A stretch of 16,970 nucleotides of DNA from DASVXQ01 sp046727955 (GTDB lineage: Bacteria; Actinomycetota; CALGFH01). The notes under the pieces are model-generated. The model saw only the letters and a program-made list of their open reading frames with translations, was not told where the DNA came from and ran no database searches. A program made the translations under genes and the position numbers. The stretch spans positions 1 through 16,970 of the forward strand of contig JBKPDO010000148.1 in assembly GCA_046727955.1 (NCBI GenBank), in the 5' to 3' direction. Of this stretch, positions 7,689 to 13,679 are shown piece by piece (the stretch's first letter is position 1; each line of letters begins with the position of its first letter).

Positions 7689-7975
7689 CCCCGTCTCTGC
7701 CGTGTTCCTCAGGTGTTCCCTCGTGTGGTATCCCTCGCCGTGCATCCAGTCGGCGCGCGCCAGCAGTTGATCCTGGTCGAGGATGACATCACCGAGCCGG
7801 CCGCCTCCAGTCGTGCCTGGGTGCGATGCCCATTAGCAAGGTCGCGGGTGAACGCTACCGCGGGCGGCTTGCTCCGGTCGCAGTGGGGTGCCGGCGGCCA
7901 GCCGCGGCGGCCGGGCGAGCTCCTCAGACCGATACCGGTATGCCAGCGGACAGGACCGCCCGGGCATGCTCATGC

Positions 7976-8245
7976 TCAGCTGGGCGAGAGCCAGGTGCCA
8001 ACGAGGTTGGCGGCGATCAGGGTGCGGTTGGTGGGGTCCCACAGCAGCACGCTGTCGGCCTGCGTCAGCGCGATGACCGCGGTCATTGACGTTGGGCTGA
8101 TGGCCATGGTGTGCCGCTGGTCGTCCTCGGTCACGATCATGATCTCGAACCGGCCATCGCCACCATCGGCGCCCCCGTCTGGTCCAGCGACCCAGTTGGC
8201 GTTGAGGGCCTTCACCCGTCGGGTCTGTTGGCTTGCTCCTGGCAT
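7976..8245 (-). CDS. Small hypothetical protein downstream of arsM (89 residues)
   Basis: Read from the ATG at 8245, the product begins MPGASQQTRRVKALNANWVA, has a Gly/Asp loop (GPDGGADGGDG, 21-31), then a compact alternating-hydrophobic body: RFEIMIVTEDDQRHTMAISP, MTAVIALTQADSVLLWDP and TLIAANLVGTWL. A GGAGG (8254-8258) eight bases before this ATG supports the start. A TTG at 8293 in the same frame is a less likely alternative. The pattern suggests a small beta-rich globular domain without membrane segment or Cys. I do not recognise the family. It lies 84 bases after the arsM stop on the same strand, so it may be the last gene of the arsenic operon or a separate unit. Confidence 0.6.
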   Translation of the reverse strand: MPGASQQTRRVKALNANWVAGPDGGADGGDGRFEIMIVTEDDQRHTMAISPTSMTAVIALTQADSVLLWDPTNRTLIAANLVGTWLSPS

Positions 8246-8329
8246 GCCGATCGCCTCCATCGCGGTCGGTGACGGTAGGGTATCCGCAGTCAACCCCGTT
8301 TTCCTGGATGGTTCTGCGGCGTGGCGGGC

Positions 8330-9217
8330 TCAGCAGCAGCCGGAGGTGGGCTGGTCGGCCAGCGGCAGCTCGGTGCGGCCGAGCGGGGACGCCGTCGTGG
8401 TCGGCTTGGTGGCCTTGACAATGGCGCTGTGCAGGCCGTCGGCGACCTGGTGCGTGAAGGTCACCTGGACCTGCTCGAAGCCCGCCTCAGCAAGGCCGTG
8501 CTCGTATTCGCTCCGGGAGAGCGCGCCGGCGATGCAGCCGACGTAGCTGCCGCGCTCGGCCCGGTCGGCGGGGCTGAGGTGGTCCTCGGCGACGACGTCG
8601 CTGACGCCGATGCGCCCGCCGGCCTTGAGAACGCGGTGCATCTCGGTGAACACAGATGGCTTGTCGACCGACAGGTTGATCACGCAGTTGGAGATGACCA
8701 CATCGACGGTGTCGGCGGGCAGGGGGATCTGCTCGATGTTGCCCTTGAGGAAGGTGACGTTGTCGGCGCCGGCCTGGGCGGCGTTGCGGCGGGCGAGCGC
8801 CAGCATCTCCTCAGTCATGTCCAGGCCGTAGGCGTGGCCGGTGGGGCCCACCCGCTTGGCGGACAGCAGCACGTCGATGCCGCCACCGGAGCCGAGGTCC
8901 AGGACCGTCTCGCCGGGGTGCAGGTCGGCGACGGCGGTGGGGTTGCCGCAGCCTAGGCTGGCCAGCAGCGCGGTCTCGGGCAGCTCGCCCCGCTCGCCGA
9001 GGGTGTACAGGCCCGCGCCGAACTCGGATTGGGCCGCGCCGCCGTCGCCGCAGCAGGAGCTCGAGCAGCCGCAGTCGGCGGGATGGCCGCAGCCGCAGCC
9101 GCTGTCGGTGGCCTGGGCGCCAGCGGCGGCCTGCCGGGCAGCCGCGGCGTAACGCTCGCGGACCCGCTCGCGCAGCGCCCCAGGGTCGCTCGTGGGGGTG
9201 GTGGGCTGACTGCTCAT
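8330..9217 (-). CDS. arsM: Arsenite S-adenosylmethionine methyltransferase ArsM
   Basis: This 295-residue soluble class I methyltransferase has SAM motif I LDLGSGGGIDVLLSA at 107-121, the acidic motif GLDMTEEML at 131-139, and SNCVINLSVDKPSVFTEMHR at 176-195. Three cysteines placed as in known ArsM enzymes are visible: Cys90 in LGCGNP, Cys178 in SNCVIN and Cys228 in VGCIAG. A Cys-rich N-terminal patch (CGCGHPADCGCSSSCCG, 41-57) and a terminal SGCC may hold or shuttle As(III). The family adds methyl groups to trivalent arsenic in the cytosol, giving methylarsenicals that are volatile or more easily removed. Its ATG overlaps the stop of the GNAT gene upstream (ATGA), so it is translationally coupled. 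Length and motifs are complete and the gene appears functional. Confidence 0.95.
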   Translation of the reverse strand: MSSQPTTPTSDPGALRERVRERYAAAARQAAAGAQATDSGCGCGHPADCGCSSSCCGDGGAAQSEFGAGLYTLGERGELPETALLASLGCGNPTAVADLHPGETVLDLGSGGGIDVLLSAKRVGPTGHAYGLDMTEEMLALARRNAAQAGADNVTFLKGNIEQIPLPADTVDVVISNCVINLSVDKPSVFTEMHRVLKAGGRIGVSDVVAEDHLSPADRAERGSYVGCIAGALSRSEYEHGLAEAGFEQVQVTFTHQVADGLHSAIVKATKPTTTASPLGRTELPLADQPTSGCC

Positions 9218-9762
9218 CGGCTGCCTCCGCCAAGGTCGGTGGTTGTGGCCAGGCGCGTCATCGCCTGGAGTCGATCGTCAACGGCCTGGACCGAGATCAA
9301 TTGGAGGTCCCTGGTCATGAACACGCTGTTCGGGTCGGGCCGGTAGTCCGCGAACGGCTCGCAGTAATCGAACCCAAACTTCTCATACAGCTTCCTGGCG
9401 GGCAGGAAGAACTCCGCCGAGCCGGTCTCCAGGCTCAGCCGCGAGAAACCCATGCGCCTGGCCTCGGCGATGATGTGCGCCAGCAGCAGCGATGCGATCC
9501 CGCCGCGCTTGCGCGTCGAGGCGGTCCGCATGGACTTGACCTCGGCGTGGCCCGCGTCCAGCCGCTTGATCGCACCGCAGCCCACCAGCGCGTCGCCATC
9601 CATGACCGACCAGAAGGTGATCTCGGGTTTGCGGAGCCCGTCGAGATCCAGGGCGTGCTTGCTCTCCAGCGGGGTGATGGCCCGCATCTCCTGGATGTGC
9701 TCGGCGAGGAACCCGGCGATCTGCGGGCCGGAGAGGTCGTCGACGACGATGCGCAGCCCCAT
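9214..9762 (-). CDS. GNAT N-acetyltransferase, YsnE-like, inside the arsenic operon
   Basis: The product has 182 residues from the ATG at 9762. Residues 30-152 closely follow the YsnE-type GNAT group: PLESKHALDLDGLRKPEITF WSV, LVGCGAIKRLDAGHAEVKSM RT, the acetyl-CoA loop TRKRGGIAS (83-91, an R/K-x-x-G-x-A variant), SRLSLETGSAEFFLPARKLY, and FGFDYCEPFADYRPDPNSVF MT. The family usually ends about there. This protein goes on for some 29 residues (DLQLISVQAVDDRLQAMTRL and a Gly-rich end). It starts 7 bases after the arsN1 stop and overlaps arsM by 4 bases, so it is made with both. The substrate is unknown. Family members acetylate small amines, and a role with organoarsenicals is inferred only from position. 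Confidence 0.88.
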   Translation of the reverse strand: MGLRIVVDDLSGPQIAGFLAEHIQEMRAITPLESKHALDLDGLRKPEITFWSVMDGDALVGCGAIKRLDAGHAEVKSMRTASTRKRGGIASLLLAHIIAEARRMGFSRLSLETGSAEFFLPARKLYEKFGFDYCEPFADYRPDPNSVFMTRDLQLISVQAVDDRLQAMTRLATTTDLGGGSR

Positions 9763-9769
9763 GGCGGGA

Positions 9770-10321
9770 TCACCGGCCGACACGGGCGCTGCGGCGCTCC
9801 AGCAGCAGCACATCCCGCCAGCGGCCATGCAGTTGGCCGATGCGCTCGCGCACCCCGACCACACGGAAGCCGCAGCGGCGGTGCAGCGCCAGGCTGGAGG
9901 TGTTCTCCGGGAAGATGCCCGTCTGGACCGTCCAGATCCCGGCCCGCTCAGAGCCCTCCAGCAGCGCGGTGAGCAGCCGCCGGCCCACCCCCCTGCCCCG
10001 CGCGGCCTCGGCCACGTAGATGCTGTTCTCGGCCACCCCAGCGTAGACGCAGCGGTCGGAGACCGGCGCCAGCGCCGCCCACGCGACCACCTCGTCGTCG
10101 CCGTCGCGGGCGACCAGCCGGTGGTCGGGCAGGTGGCTGTGGCCCCAGCTCTCCCATGTCGGCGGGGCGGTCTCCAAGGTGGCGTTGCCGGTGGCGATGC
10201 CCTCAGCGTGGATCGCGGCAACCTGCGGCCAGTCGGTTGGCTGTAGCGGATCAATCCGGAAGTCGAGATCGGCGCTCCGGCGGGCCTGGGCGTGGGCGGT
10301 GGACTGGCTGGGCGTGGTCAT
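9770..10321 (-). CDS. arsN1: ArsN1-type (phosphinothricin/arsinothricin) N-acetyltransferase
   Basis: This 183-residue GNAT of the PAT/ArsN1 group shows IHAEGIATGNATLETAPP (37-54), WESWGHSHLPDHRLVA (57-71), the acetyl-CoA P-loop ARGRGVGRRLLTALLEG (107-123), and the hallmark C-terminal block VQTGIFPENTSSLALHRRCG then GFRVVGVRERIGQLHGRWRD VLLLERRS (132-178). Enzymes of this group transfer acetyl from acetyl-CoA to the alpha-amine of phosphinothricin or its arsenic analogue arsinothricin and so inactivate these glutamine synthetase inhibitors. Being between arsR and arsM points to arsinothricin. Its ATG overlaps the arsR stop (ATGA at 10321-10318). The first 18 residues are a loose, Ser/Gln-rich extension, and an internal start is possible but no better one is seen. 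Confidence 0.9.
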   Translation of the reverse strand: MTTPSQSTAHAQARRSADLDFRIDPLQPTDWPQVAAIHAEGIATGNATLETAPPTWESWGHSHLPDHRLVARDGDDEVVAWAALAPVSDRCVYAGVAENSIYVAEAARGRGVGRRLLTALLEGSERAGIWTVQTGIFPENTSSLALHRRCGFRVVGVRERIGQLHGRWRDVLLLERRSARVGR

Positions 10322-10698
10322 CCAACGACCTCATGGGTGGCTGGTTGCGGCTGTGGCATCGGGGTGTCGGCCACGGGTGGGCACTGGGTGCCCTGGGTGC
10401 GGGGCAGCCGGCCCATGACCAGCTCCGCCGCGGTCGGGAACGCCTGCAGGCAGCGCTGGTTGAACTGGTAGAGCCTCGTGGTGCCCCTAGGGGCGACTTG
10501 GACGAAGCCGACCTCGGCGAGCAGCTTCAGATGATGGGACACGGTCGACTGGCCGATGTCGACCGCGGCCACGATCTCGCCGACCGGCATGGGCCGGCCG
10601 GCGTCGGCGAGCAGGTTGCAGATGAGCACCCGGGTGGGATCGGCCAGGGCCTGGAACCAGCGGGCGTAGGTCTGCGCGGAGGCGCGGTCGATCTTCAT
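10318..10698 (-). CDS. arsR: ArsR/SmtB-family repressor of the arsenic operon
   Basis: From the ATG at 10698 the product has 126 residues. A winged helix is visible: ARWFQALADPTRVLICNLLA (12-31), VGEIVAAVDIGQSTVSHHLK LLAEVGFV (39-66, the recognition helix), and a wing RGTTRLYQFN (71-80). The classic ELCVCDL arsenite site of the alpha-3 helix is absent; the equivalent stretch reads PVGEIVAAVDI. The only cysteines are Cys27, Cys83 and Cys106, so metalloid sensing must use a different set, with Cys83 and Cys106 near the C-terminus. A TTG six bases upstream (10704) is a possible alternative start. It is the first gene of the operon and its stop overlaps the arsN1 start. The promoter and palindrome overlapping its start suggest autoregulation. 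Confidence 0.92.
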   Translation of the reverse strand: MKIDRASAQTYARWFQALADPTRVLICNLLADAGRPMPVGEIVAAVDIGQSTVSHHLKLLAEVGFVQVAPRGTTRLYQFNQRCLQAFPTAAELVMGRLPRTQGTQCPPVADTPMPQPQPATHEVVG

Positions 10699-10736
10699 CG
10701 TCAATCGACGATAATCGATAGAGCTGGGACTGGCAA
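10697..10736 (-). promoter_or_regulatory. arsR promoter and overlapping operator palindrome
   Basis: On the minus strand TTGCCA (10736-10731), 17 bases, then TATCGT (10713-10708) form a plausible -35/-10 pair. The expected transcript start falls at about 10700, on or next to the arsR start codon, so the mRNA would be leaderless or nearly so. The palindrome ATCGTC-aatc-GACGAT (10697-10712) covers the -10 box and the start codon, with a further ATCGAT at 10714-10719. An ArsR dimer bound here would block transcription. The assignment is by inspection only. Confidence 0.6.
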
Positions 10737-10784
10737 CCCGAGCGGCTATCGACGCCCGGACTTGCCGGAGGACTCTATATCAAC

Positions 10785-11583
10785 GAAACTTGATCGAGAT
10801 GTTCCCCGCGACGACCACCCCACCACCCGCGATCCCGACGCCCCGGTGGCCGCGATCATCCGCGACGGCAGCCGCTTGGTCGTCCACGGCCCGACAGCAC
10901 GAGCTGGGGCGCCGATTTGGCCCTGGTGGTGACCGGGGGTGCGCCCCGATGCTCGTCTGGCCGCCGAAGCTGGCCTGCGCGTTGGCGTCTACCAGGCGAT
11001 CGCGGTCGACCGGCACATATGCACCAGCGTCCCAGCGGTGTTCGCAGCGGGCGACTGCGTCCACACCTACCACCGGCTGCTCAGCACCGACACCTACCTG
11101 CCGCTTGGTACCACCGCCCACAAGCAGGGCCGCGTGGCCGGCGAGAACGCCGTCGGCGGCCGGTGGGCGTTCGCCGGCTCGCTGGGCACCCAGGTCGTGC
11201 GGGTCTTCGACCAGGTCGCCGCCGCCACCGGGCTGCGCGACGGCCGGGCCGCCCAGGCCGGGTTCCAGCCGGTCACCGTCGAGGCGGTTGCCTATGACCA
11301 CAAGGCCTACTACCCGGGCGCCACGCCGCTGCGGATGCGGCTGACCGGCGACCGGTCAAGCGGGCGGCTGCTCGGCGCGCAACTGCTGGGCCACGTTGGC
11401 GCCGAGGTCGCCAAGCGCATCGACATCCTGGCTACCGCCATCGCCTACGGCGCCACCGTGGAGGCGATCACCGACCTGGACCTGTCCTACACCCCACCAC
11501 TGCGCAGCCCGTGGGACGCCCTCCAGCACGCCGCCCGCGCCTGGACCACGACTGCCACCCAACGGTCCGCTCGCACGCCGTAG
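10785..11583 (+). pseudogene. C-terminal half of an FAD/NAD(P)H disulfide-type oxidoreductase (CoA-disulfide reductase-like)
   Basis: The intact end (10939-11583) carries VRPDARLAAEAGLRVG, the FAD-contact motif CTSVPAVFAAGDCV, TTAHKQGRVAGENAVGG, and the dimerisation domain (FDQVAAATGL, AYDHKAYYPGATPLRMRL, GAQLLGHVGAEVAKRIDILA, DLDLSYTPPL). These are typical of the CoA-disulfide reductase/NADH oxidase branch. Upstream pieces LIEMFPA (about 10788), RDGSRLVVHG and STSWGADLALVVTG lie in different frames, with breaks near 10810, 10895 and 10937. The N-terminal half, with the first GxGxxG FAD motif and the NAD-binding domain, is missing. Such oxidoreductases are often found beside actinobacterial arsenic genes. 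Here it is divergent from arsR and dead. The fragment from 10939 has no ribosome binding site. Confidence 0.82.
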
Positions 11584-11627
11584 TCGTCCTCACCAGCTCG
11601 TGGTTGGGATCGGACTGGGAAGTAGGT

Positions 11628-11655
11628 GGCCCATCCGTCATGCGGGGGATGGGCC
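11628..11655. terminator. Terminator-like hairpin between convergent genes
   Basis: GGCCCATCC (11628-11636) and GGATGGGCC (11647-11655) form a perfect 9-bp stem with a 10-base loop. It lies between the oxidoreductase stop (plus) and the HAAS protein stop (minus). There is no T-run, as is common in high-GC actinobacteria. It could act in both directions. Confidence 0.6.
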
Positions 11656-11697
11656 GGACCGGTCGGCGCCGGCCAAGGCGATCGGGGCGCGGTCCCG

Positions 11698-12399
11698 TCA
11701 GCTGGACGCCGGGCGCAGGGTCAGGCGGCGGCGGGCGGCTCGGCCGGCGAGGACGCAGCGGACCAGGCTGGCGCCGGCGGCGACCGTGATCAGCGGCCAC
11801 GGGGCAGCGCCCGGGGTGGCCAGTGCGTAGATGGCGAGCGCCAGCAGCAGGCTGGCGCCCAGCAGGCTGGCGTCCAGCAGGCTGGCGCCGGTGGCGGCGG
11901 CCGCGGCGGTGATGGTGGGCAGGCGGGGCCGGGTGGGCAGCCAGCGGGTGAGCCGGCCGGTGGCGCCCACGGTCAGCCAGGCGGCCAGCATCGCCGCGCC
12001 GATGACCGCCAGGACGAGCTGTGCCGGCCAGCCGGCAGTATGGAACAGCGACCACCGCCAGACCGGGGCCGCGGCGATCGTGGCCTGACCGCTTGCGGCC
12101 ACCGCGGCCAGCCACACGCCGCCGACGAACGGGCCGCTGGCGATCAGGCCGAGTGCGACCCGACGGGCCGTGCCGGCGGCCAGCTGGGGGGTGAACGCGG
12201 CGGCGACGGTGGTCGGGTCGCCGAACTCGCCGACCGCGCCGGCGGCGGCCCGCGCCTGGGAGGGCCCGCCGGCCAGGCGGGTGTGGGTGGCCTCGACCAG
12301 TCCGTCGTCCAGCTCCTCGAGGATCTCGTTGCGGGGGCCCGGGCGCCAGCTGGGACTCCTGGTGCCCCACCAGCCGCTGCTGGTGGTGGGGGGCGTCAG
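11698..12399 (-). CDS. HAAS-domain membrane protein, second of two tandem paralogues, degenerate N-terminus
   Basis: The clear coding part begins at RNEILEELDDGLVEATHTRL, then VGEFGDPTTVAAAFTPQLAA, which repeats the helical HAAS block of the upstream gene (ELRDGLWEATTARL, LQEFGDPTTVANAFTPELAG). Four hydrophobic segments follow: around GPFVGGVWLAAVAA, LVLAVIGAAMLAAWLTVGA, a GASLL-rich helix, and WPLITVAAGASLVRCVLAG. The shared GRLTRWLPTRPR and GRAARRRLTLRP turns confirm a duplicate of the first protein. Its N-terminus is short and odd, with no ATG or GTG in frame. The nearest initiator is a CTG at 12399-12397 that overlaps the upstream stop. An alternative frame there (APHHQQRLVGHQESQLA) looks like the lost beginning, so a frameshift is likely. 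Function unknown; probably a membrane partner of a PadR-controlled unit. Confidence 0.65.
   Translation of the reverse strand: MTPPTTSSGWWGTRSPSWRPGPRNEILEELDDGLVEATHTRLAGGPSQARAAAGAVGEFGDPTTVAAAFTPQLAAGTARRVALGLIASGPFVGGVWLAAVAASGQATIAAAPVWRWSLFHTAGWPAQLVLAVIGAAMLAAWLTVGATGRLTRWLPTRPRLPTITAAAAATGASLLDASLLGASLLLALAIYALATPGAAPWPLITVAAGASLVRCVLAGRAARRRLTLRPASS
11845..11889. repeat. Three-copy 15-bp in-frame tandem repeat
   Basis: CAGCAGGCTGGCGYC is present three times head to tail inside the second HAAS gene (minus strand). It encodes GASLL, DASLL, GASLL in a predicted membrane helix. The copies differ at one base. Likely replication slippage. Confidence 0.9.
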
Positions 12400-13145
12400 G
12401 CGAGGCTGGCGCGGACGGCCAGGGTGCGCCGGGTCGCCCGGCCACTGAGTGCCAGCCGGGTGATGCTGGCGGCGGCCGCGAGGGCAACCGGGATGGTGGC
12501 GGAGCCGGATCGGGGGATGAGCGCGGGCGTGGTGAGCGCCTGGCCGGCCAGCATGCCCAGTAGGGTGAGGTCGACGACGATGGCGGCGATGGCCACCATC
12601 GCCGCGGCGGTCGGTGCCCGCCGTGGCCGGGGTGTCAGCCAGCGGCTTGGGCGGCCGGTGGTGGCGACCGTCAGGATGGTGCCGAGCGCGGCGGTGGCGA
12701 GCCCGAGGCCGACCAGCGGGAACGCCAGCCACACCCCGGTCAGCTTGTGCCGCAGGGGGTGTGCGTGGATGGCGGCCAGCGCGGCGATCCACAGCAGCCC
12801 GACGAGGGGGCCGGTGCGGGTGAGGGTCAGCGCGGTGCGGCGGGCGTGGAGGCCGGCGAGCTCGGGGGTGAAGGCGTTGGCCACGGTGGTGGGGTCGCCG
12901 AACTCCTGGAGCGCGGCGTGGGCGGCCTGCTGTGGGTGCAGTCCCTGCTCCAGGCGGGCGGTGGTGGCCTCCCAAAGCCCGTCGCGCAGTTCGGTGATGA
13001 TCGCCTGGCGTGCTCGGCGTGGGCCCGCCGGGCCACGGCTGGTGAGGCGGGCGATCGCGGCGAGGTAGGCGTCGATCTGGACGTCGATCTCGGCCAGGCC
13101 GTCAAGCCGGTCGGCTACGGGGTTGTCGGGGCTGGGGTGGGCCAT
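12396..13145 (-). CDS. HAAS-domain membrane protein controlled with PadR
   Basis: This 249-residue protein has an N-terminal cytoplasmic helical domain at about 18-95 (IDVQIDAYLAAIARL, ARQAIITELRDGLWEATTAR, AALQEFGDPTTVANAFTPEL). It matches the HAAS/DUF1700-like domain that often accompanies PadR regulators. Four hydrophobic segments follow at about 112-128, 138-162, 180-203 and 215-236. Basic loops RPSRWLTPRPRR and the end GRATRRTLAVRA lie on the cytoplasmic side by the positive-inside rule. HAAS proteins are thought to pair with PadR-type regulators or membrane-stress systems, but their biochemical role is not known. Its ATG lies inside the PadR gene: the two overlap by 31 bases in different frames, which implies translational coupling. 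A second, degenerate paralogue follows at once. Confidence 0.8.
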   Translation of the reverse strand: MAHPSPDNPVADRLDGLAEIDVQIDAYLAAIARLTSRGPAGPRRARQAIITELRDGLWEATTARLEQGLHPQQAAHAALQEFGDPTTVANAFTPELAGLHARRTALTLTRTGPLVGLLWIAALAAIHAHPLRHKLTGVWLAFPLVGLGLATAALGTILTVATTGRPSRWLTPRPRRAPTAAAMVAIAAIVVDLTLLGMLAGQALTTPALIPRSGSATIPVALAAAASITRLALSGRATRRTLAVRASLA

Positions 13146-13471
13146 GGGCGTGCCTTTCCCTCCAACAGGGCCGAGAGGGTGTCGGCGAACTCGCGCCAGG
13201 CGGTGCGTTCGCCCTCGAGCGCGCGGTGGCCGGCCGCGGTCAGCTTGTAGATGCGGCGGGGCCGACCCTCGGCGGTCGACCAGCCACCGGCGATCAGCCC
13301 TGCCCGCTCCAGCCGGTGCAGGACCGGGTAGACGGTGCCGGTCGGCAGGTCGATGCGGCCGCCGGAGCCCTCGCGCAGGGCGTGGATGATGCCGTAGCCG
13401 TGGGCGGGGCCGGCGTCCAGGGCGGCCAGCAGCAGCCCGTCCATGTGGCCTTTGAGGACTTCCGCCTTCAT
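13115..13471 (-). CDS. PadR-family transcriptional regulator
   Basis: This 118-residue winged-helix protein has the PadR wording: MKAEVLKGHMDGLLLAALDA GPAHGYGIIHALREGSGG, then LPTGTVYPVLHRLERAGLIA GGW, the wing EGRPRRIYKLTAAGHRAL, and a C-terminal dimerisation helix (ERTAWREFADTLSALLEGKA). The start at 13471 has GGAGGT nine bases upstream. PadR proteins are repressors of detoxification and membrane genes that release DNA on binding small aromatic or drug-like ligands. It is first in a minus-strand unit with two HAAS proteins and divergent from the MMPL exporter, so it may control one or both directions. The palindrome GTAGGGATCCTAC just upstream is a candidate operator. Confidence 0.9.
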   Translation of the reverse strand: MKAEVLKGHMDGLLLAALDAGPAHGYGIIHALREGSGGRIDLPTGTVYPVLHRLERAGLIAGGWSTAEGRPRRIYKLTAAGHRALEGERTAWREFADTLSALLEGKARPWPTPAPTTP

Positions 13472-13495
13472 CTGGTCGGCACCTCCAGCGAATAT

Positions 13496-13515
13496 GTAGG
13501 GATCCTACTCCCTAC
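13496..13515 (-). promoter_or_regulatory. Candidate PadR operator
   Basis: GTAGG-gat-CCTAC (13496-13508) is a palindrome followed directly by another TCCCTAC half-site (13509-13515), 25 bases upstream of the PadR start. On the minus strand TAGGAT within it could be the -10 box. Autorepression by PadR is inferred. Confidence 0.5.
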
Positions 13516-13569
13516 CTCGGCACGCGGGCCAGCGGTCCAGGTCGTGGGGTGCGCCAGCGCCATCAGTAG

Positions 13570-13611
13570 TAGCAACGCATGATAGATAATGTTGCTATGC
13601 TATAGCAACGC
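13570..13611 (+). promoter_or_regulatory. Palindromic operator array upstream of the MMPL gene
   Basis: GTTGCTAT-gct-ATAGCAAC (13591-13609) is a perfect 8-bp-arm palindrome. A third half-site TAGCAACGC at 13570-13578 repeats the right arm TAGCAACGC (13603-13611) in direct orientation 33 bases away, about three helical turns. The AT-rich GATAGATAAT (13581-13590) between them is a possible -10 region for the MMPL promoter. The palindrome looks like TetR-type sites seen before exporter genes, but no TetR gene is in the window. Confidence 0.65.
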
Positions 13612-13679
13612 TACTCATGGTGGGGACGGCTGCGGGCGGGCGAGTAGCCGTTGCCCCGGCGCGGCGAGGAGGCCTGGTG

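Larger units (their letters stand above)
7052..7975. other. Gene-free stretch between two convergent genes, with short direct repeats
   Basis: Open frames here are short, lack good ribosome binding sites and match nothing I recognise. The stretch holds an 11-bp tandem repeat (7419-7440), a spaced repeat ATGCATCGCT (7665-7674 and 7679-7688) and a 10-bp palindrome ATACCGGTAT (7932-7941). Its base composition is somewhat less GC-rich and less codon-periodic than its neighbours. One minus-strand segment around 7840-7940 (AYRYRSEELARPPRLAAGTP) has protein-like composition and may be a relic. Confidence 0.45.

Noticed and set aside
7245..8546. 433-codon plus-strand frame across the intergenic stretch and the small gene
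   Set aside because: No recognisable domain; it runs antisense to arsM and the small gene, both of which have better starts and composition.
9763..10254. In-frame upstream extension of the YsnE-like GNAT to a 346-residue protein
   Set aside because: The extension is Arg/Ala/Trp-rich nonsense antiparallel in phase to arsN1; the arsN1 frame holds the real GNAT motifs there.
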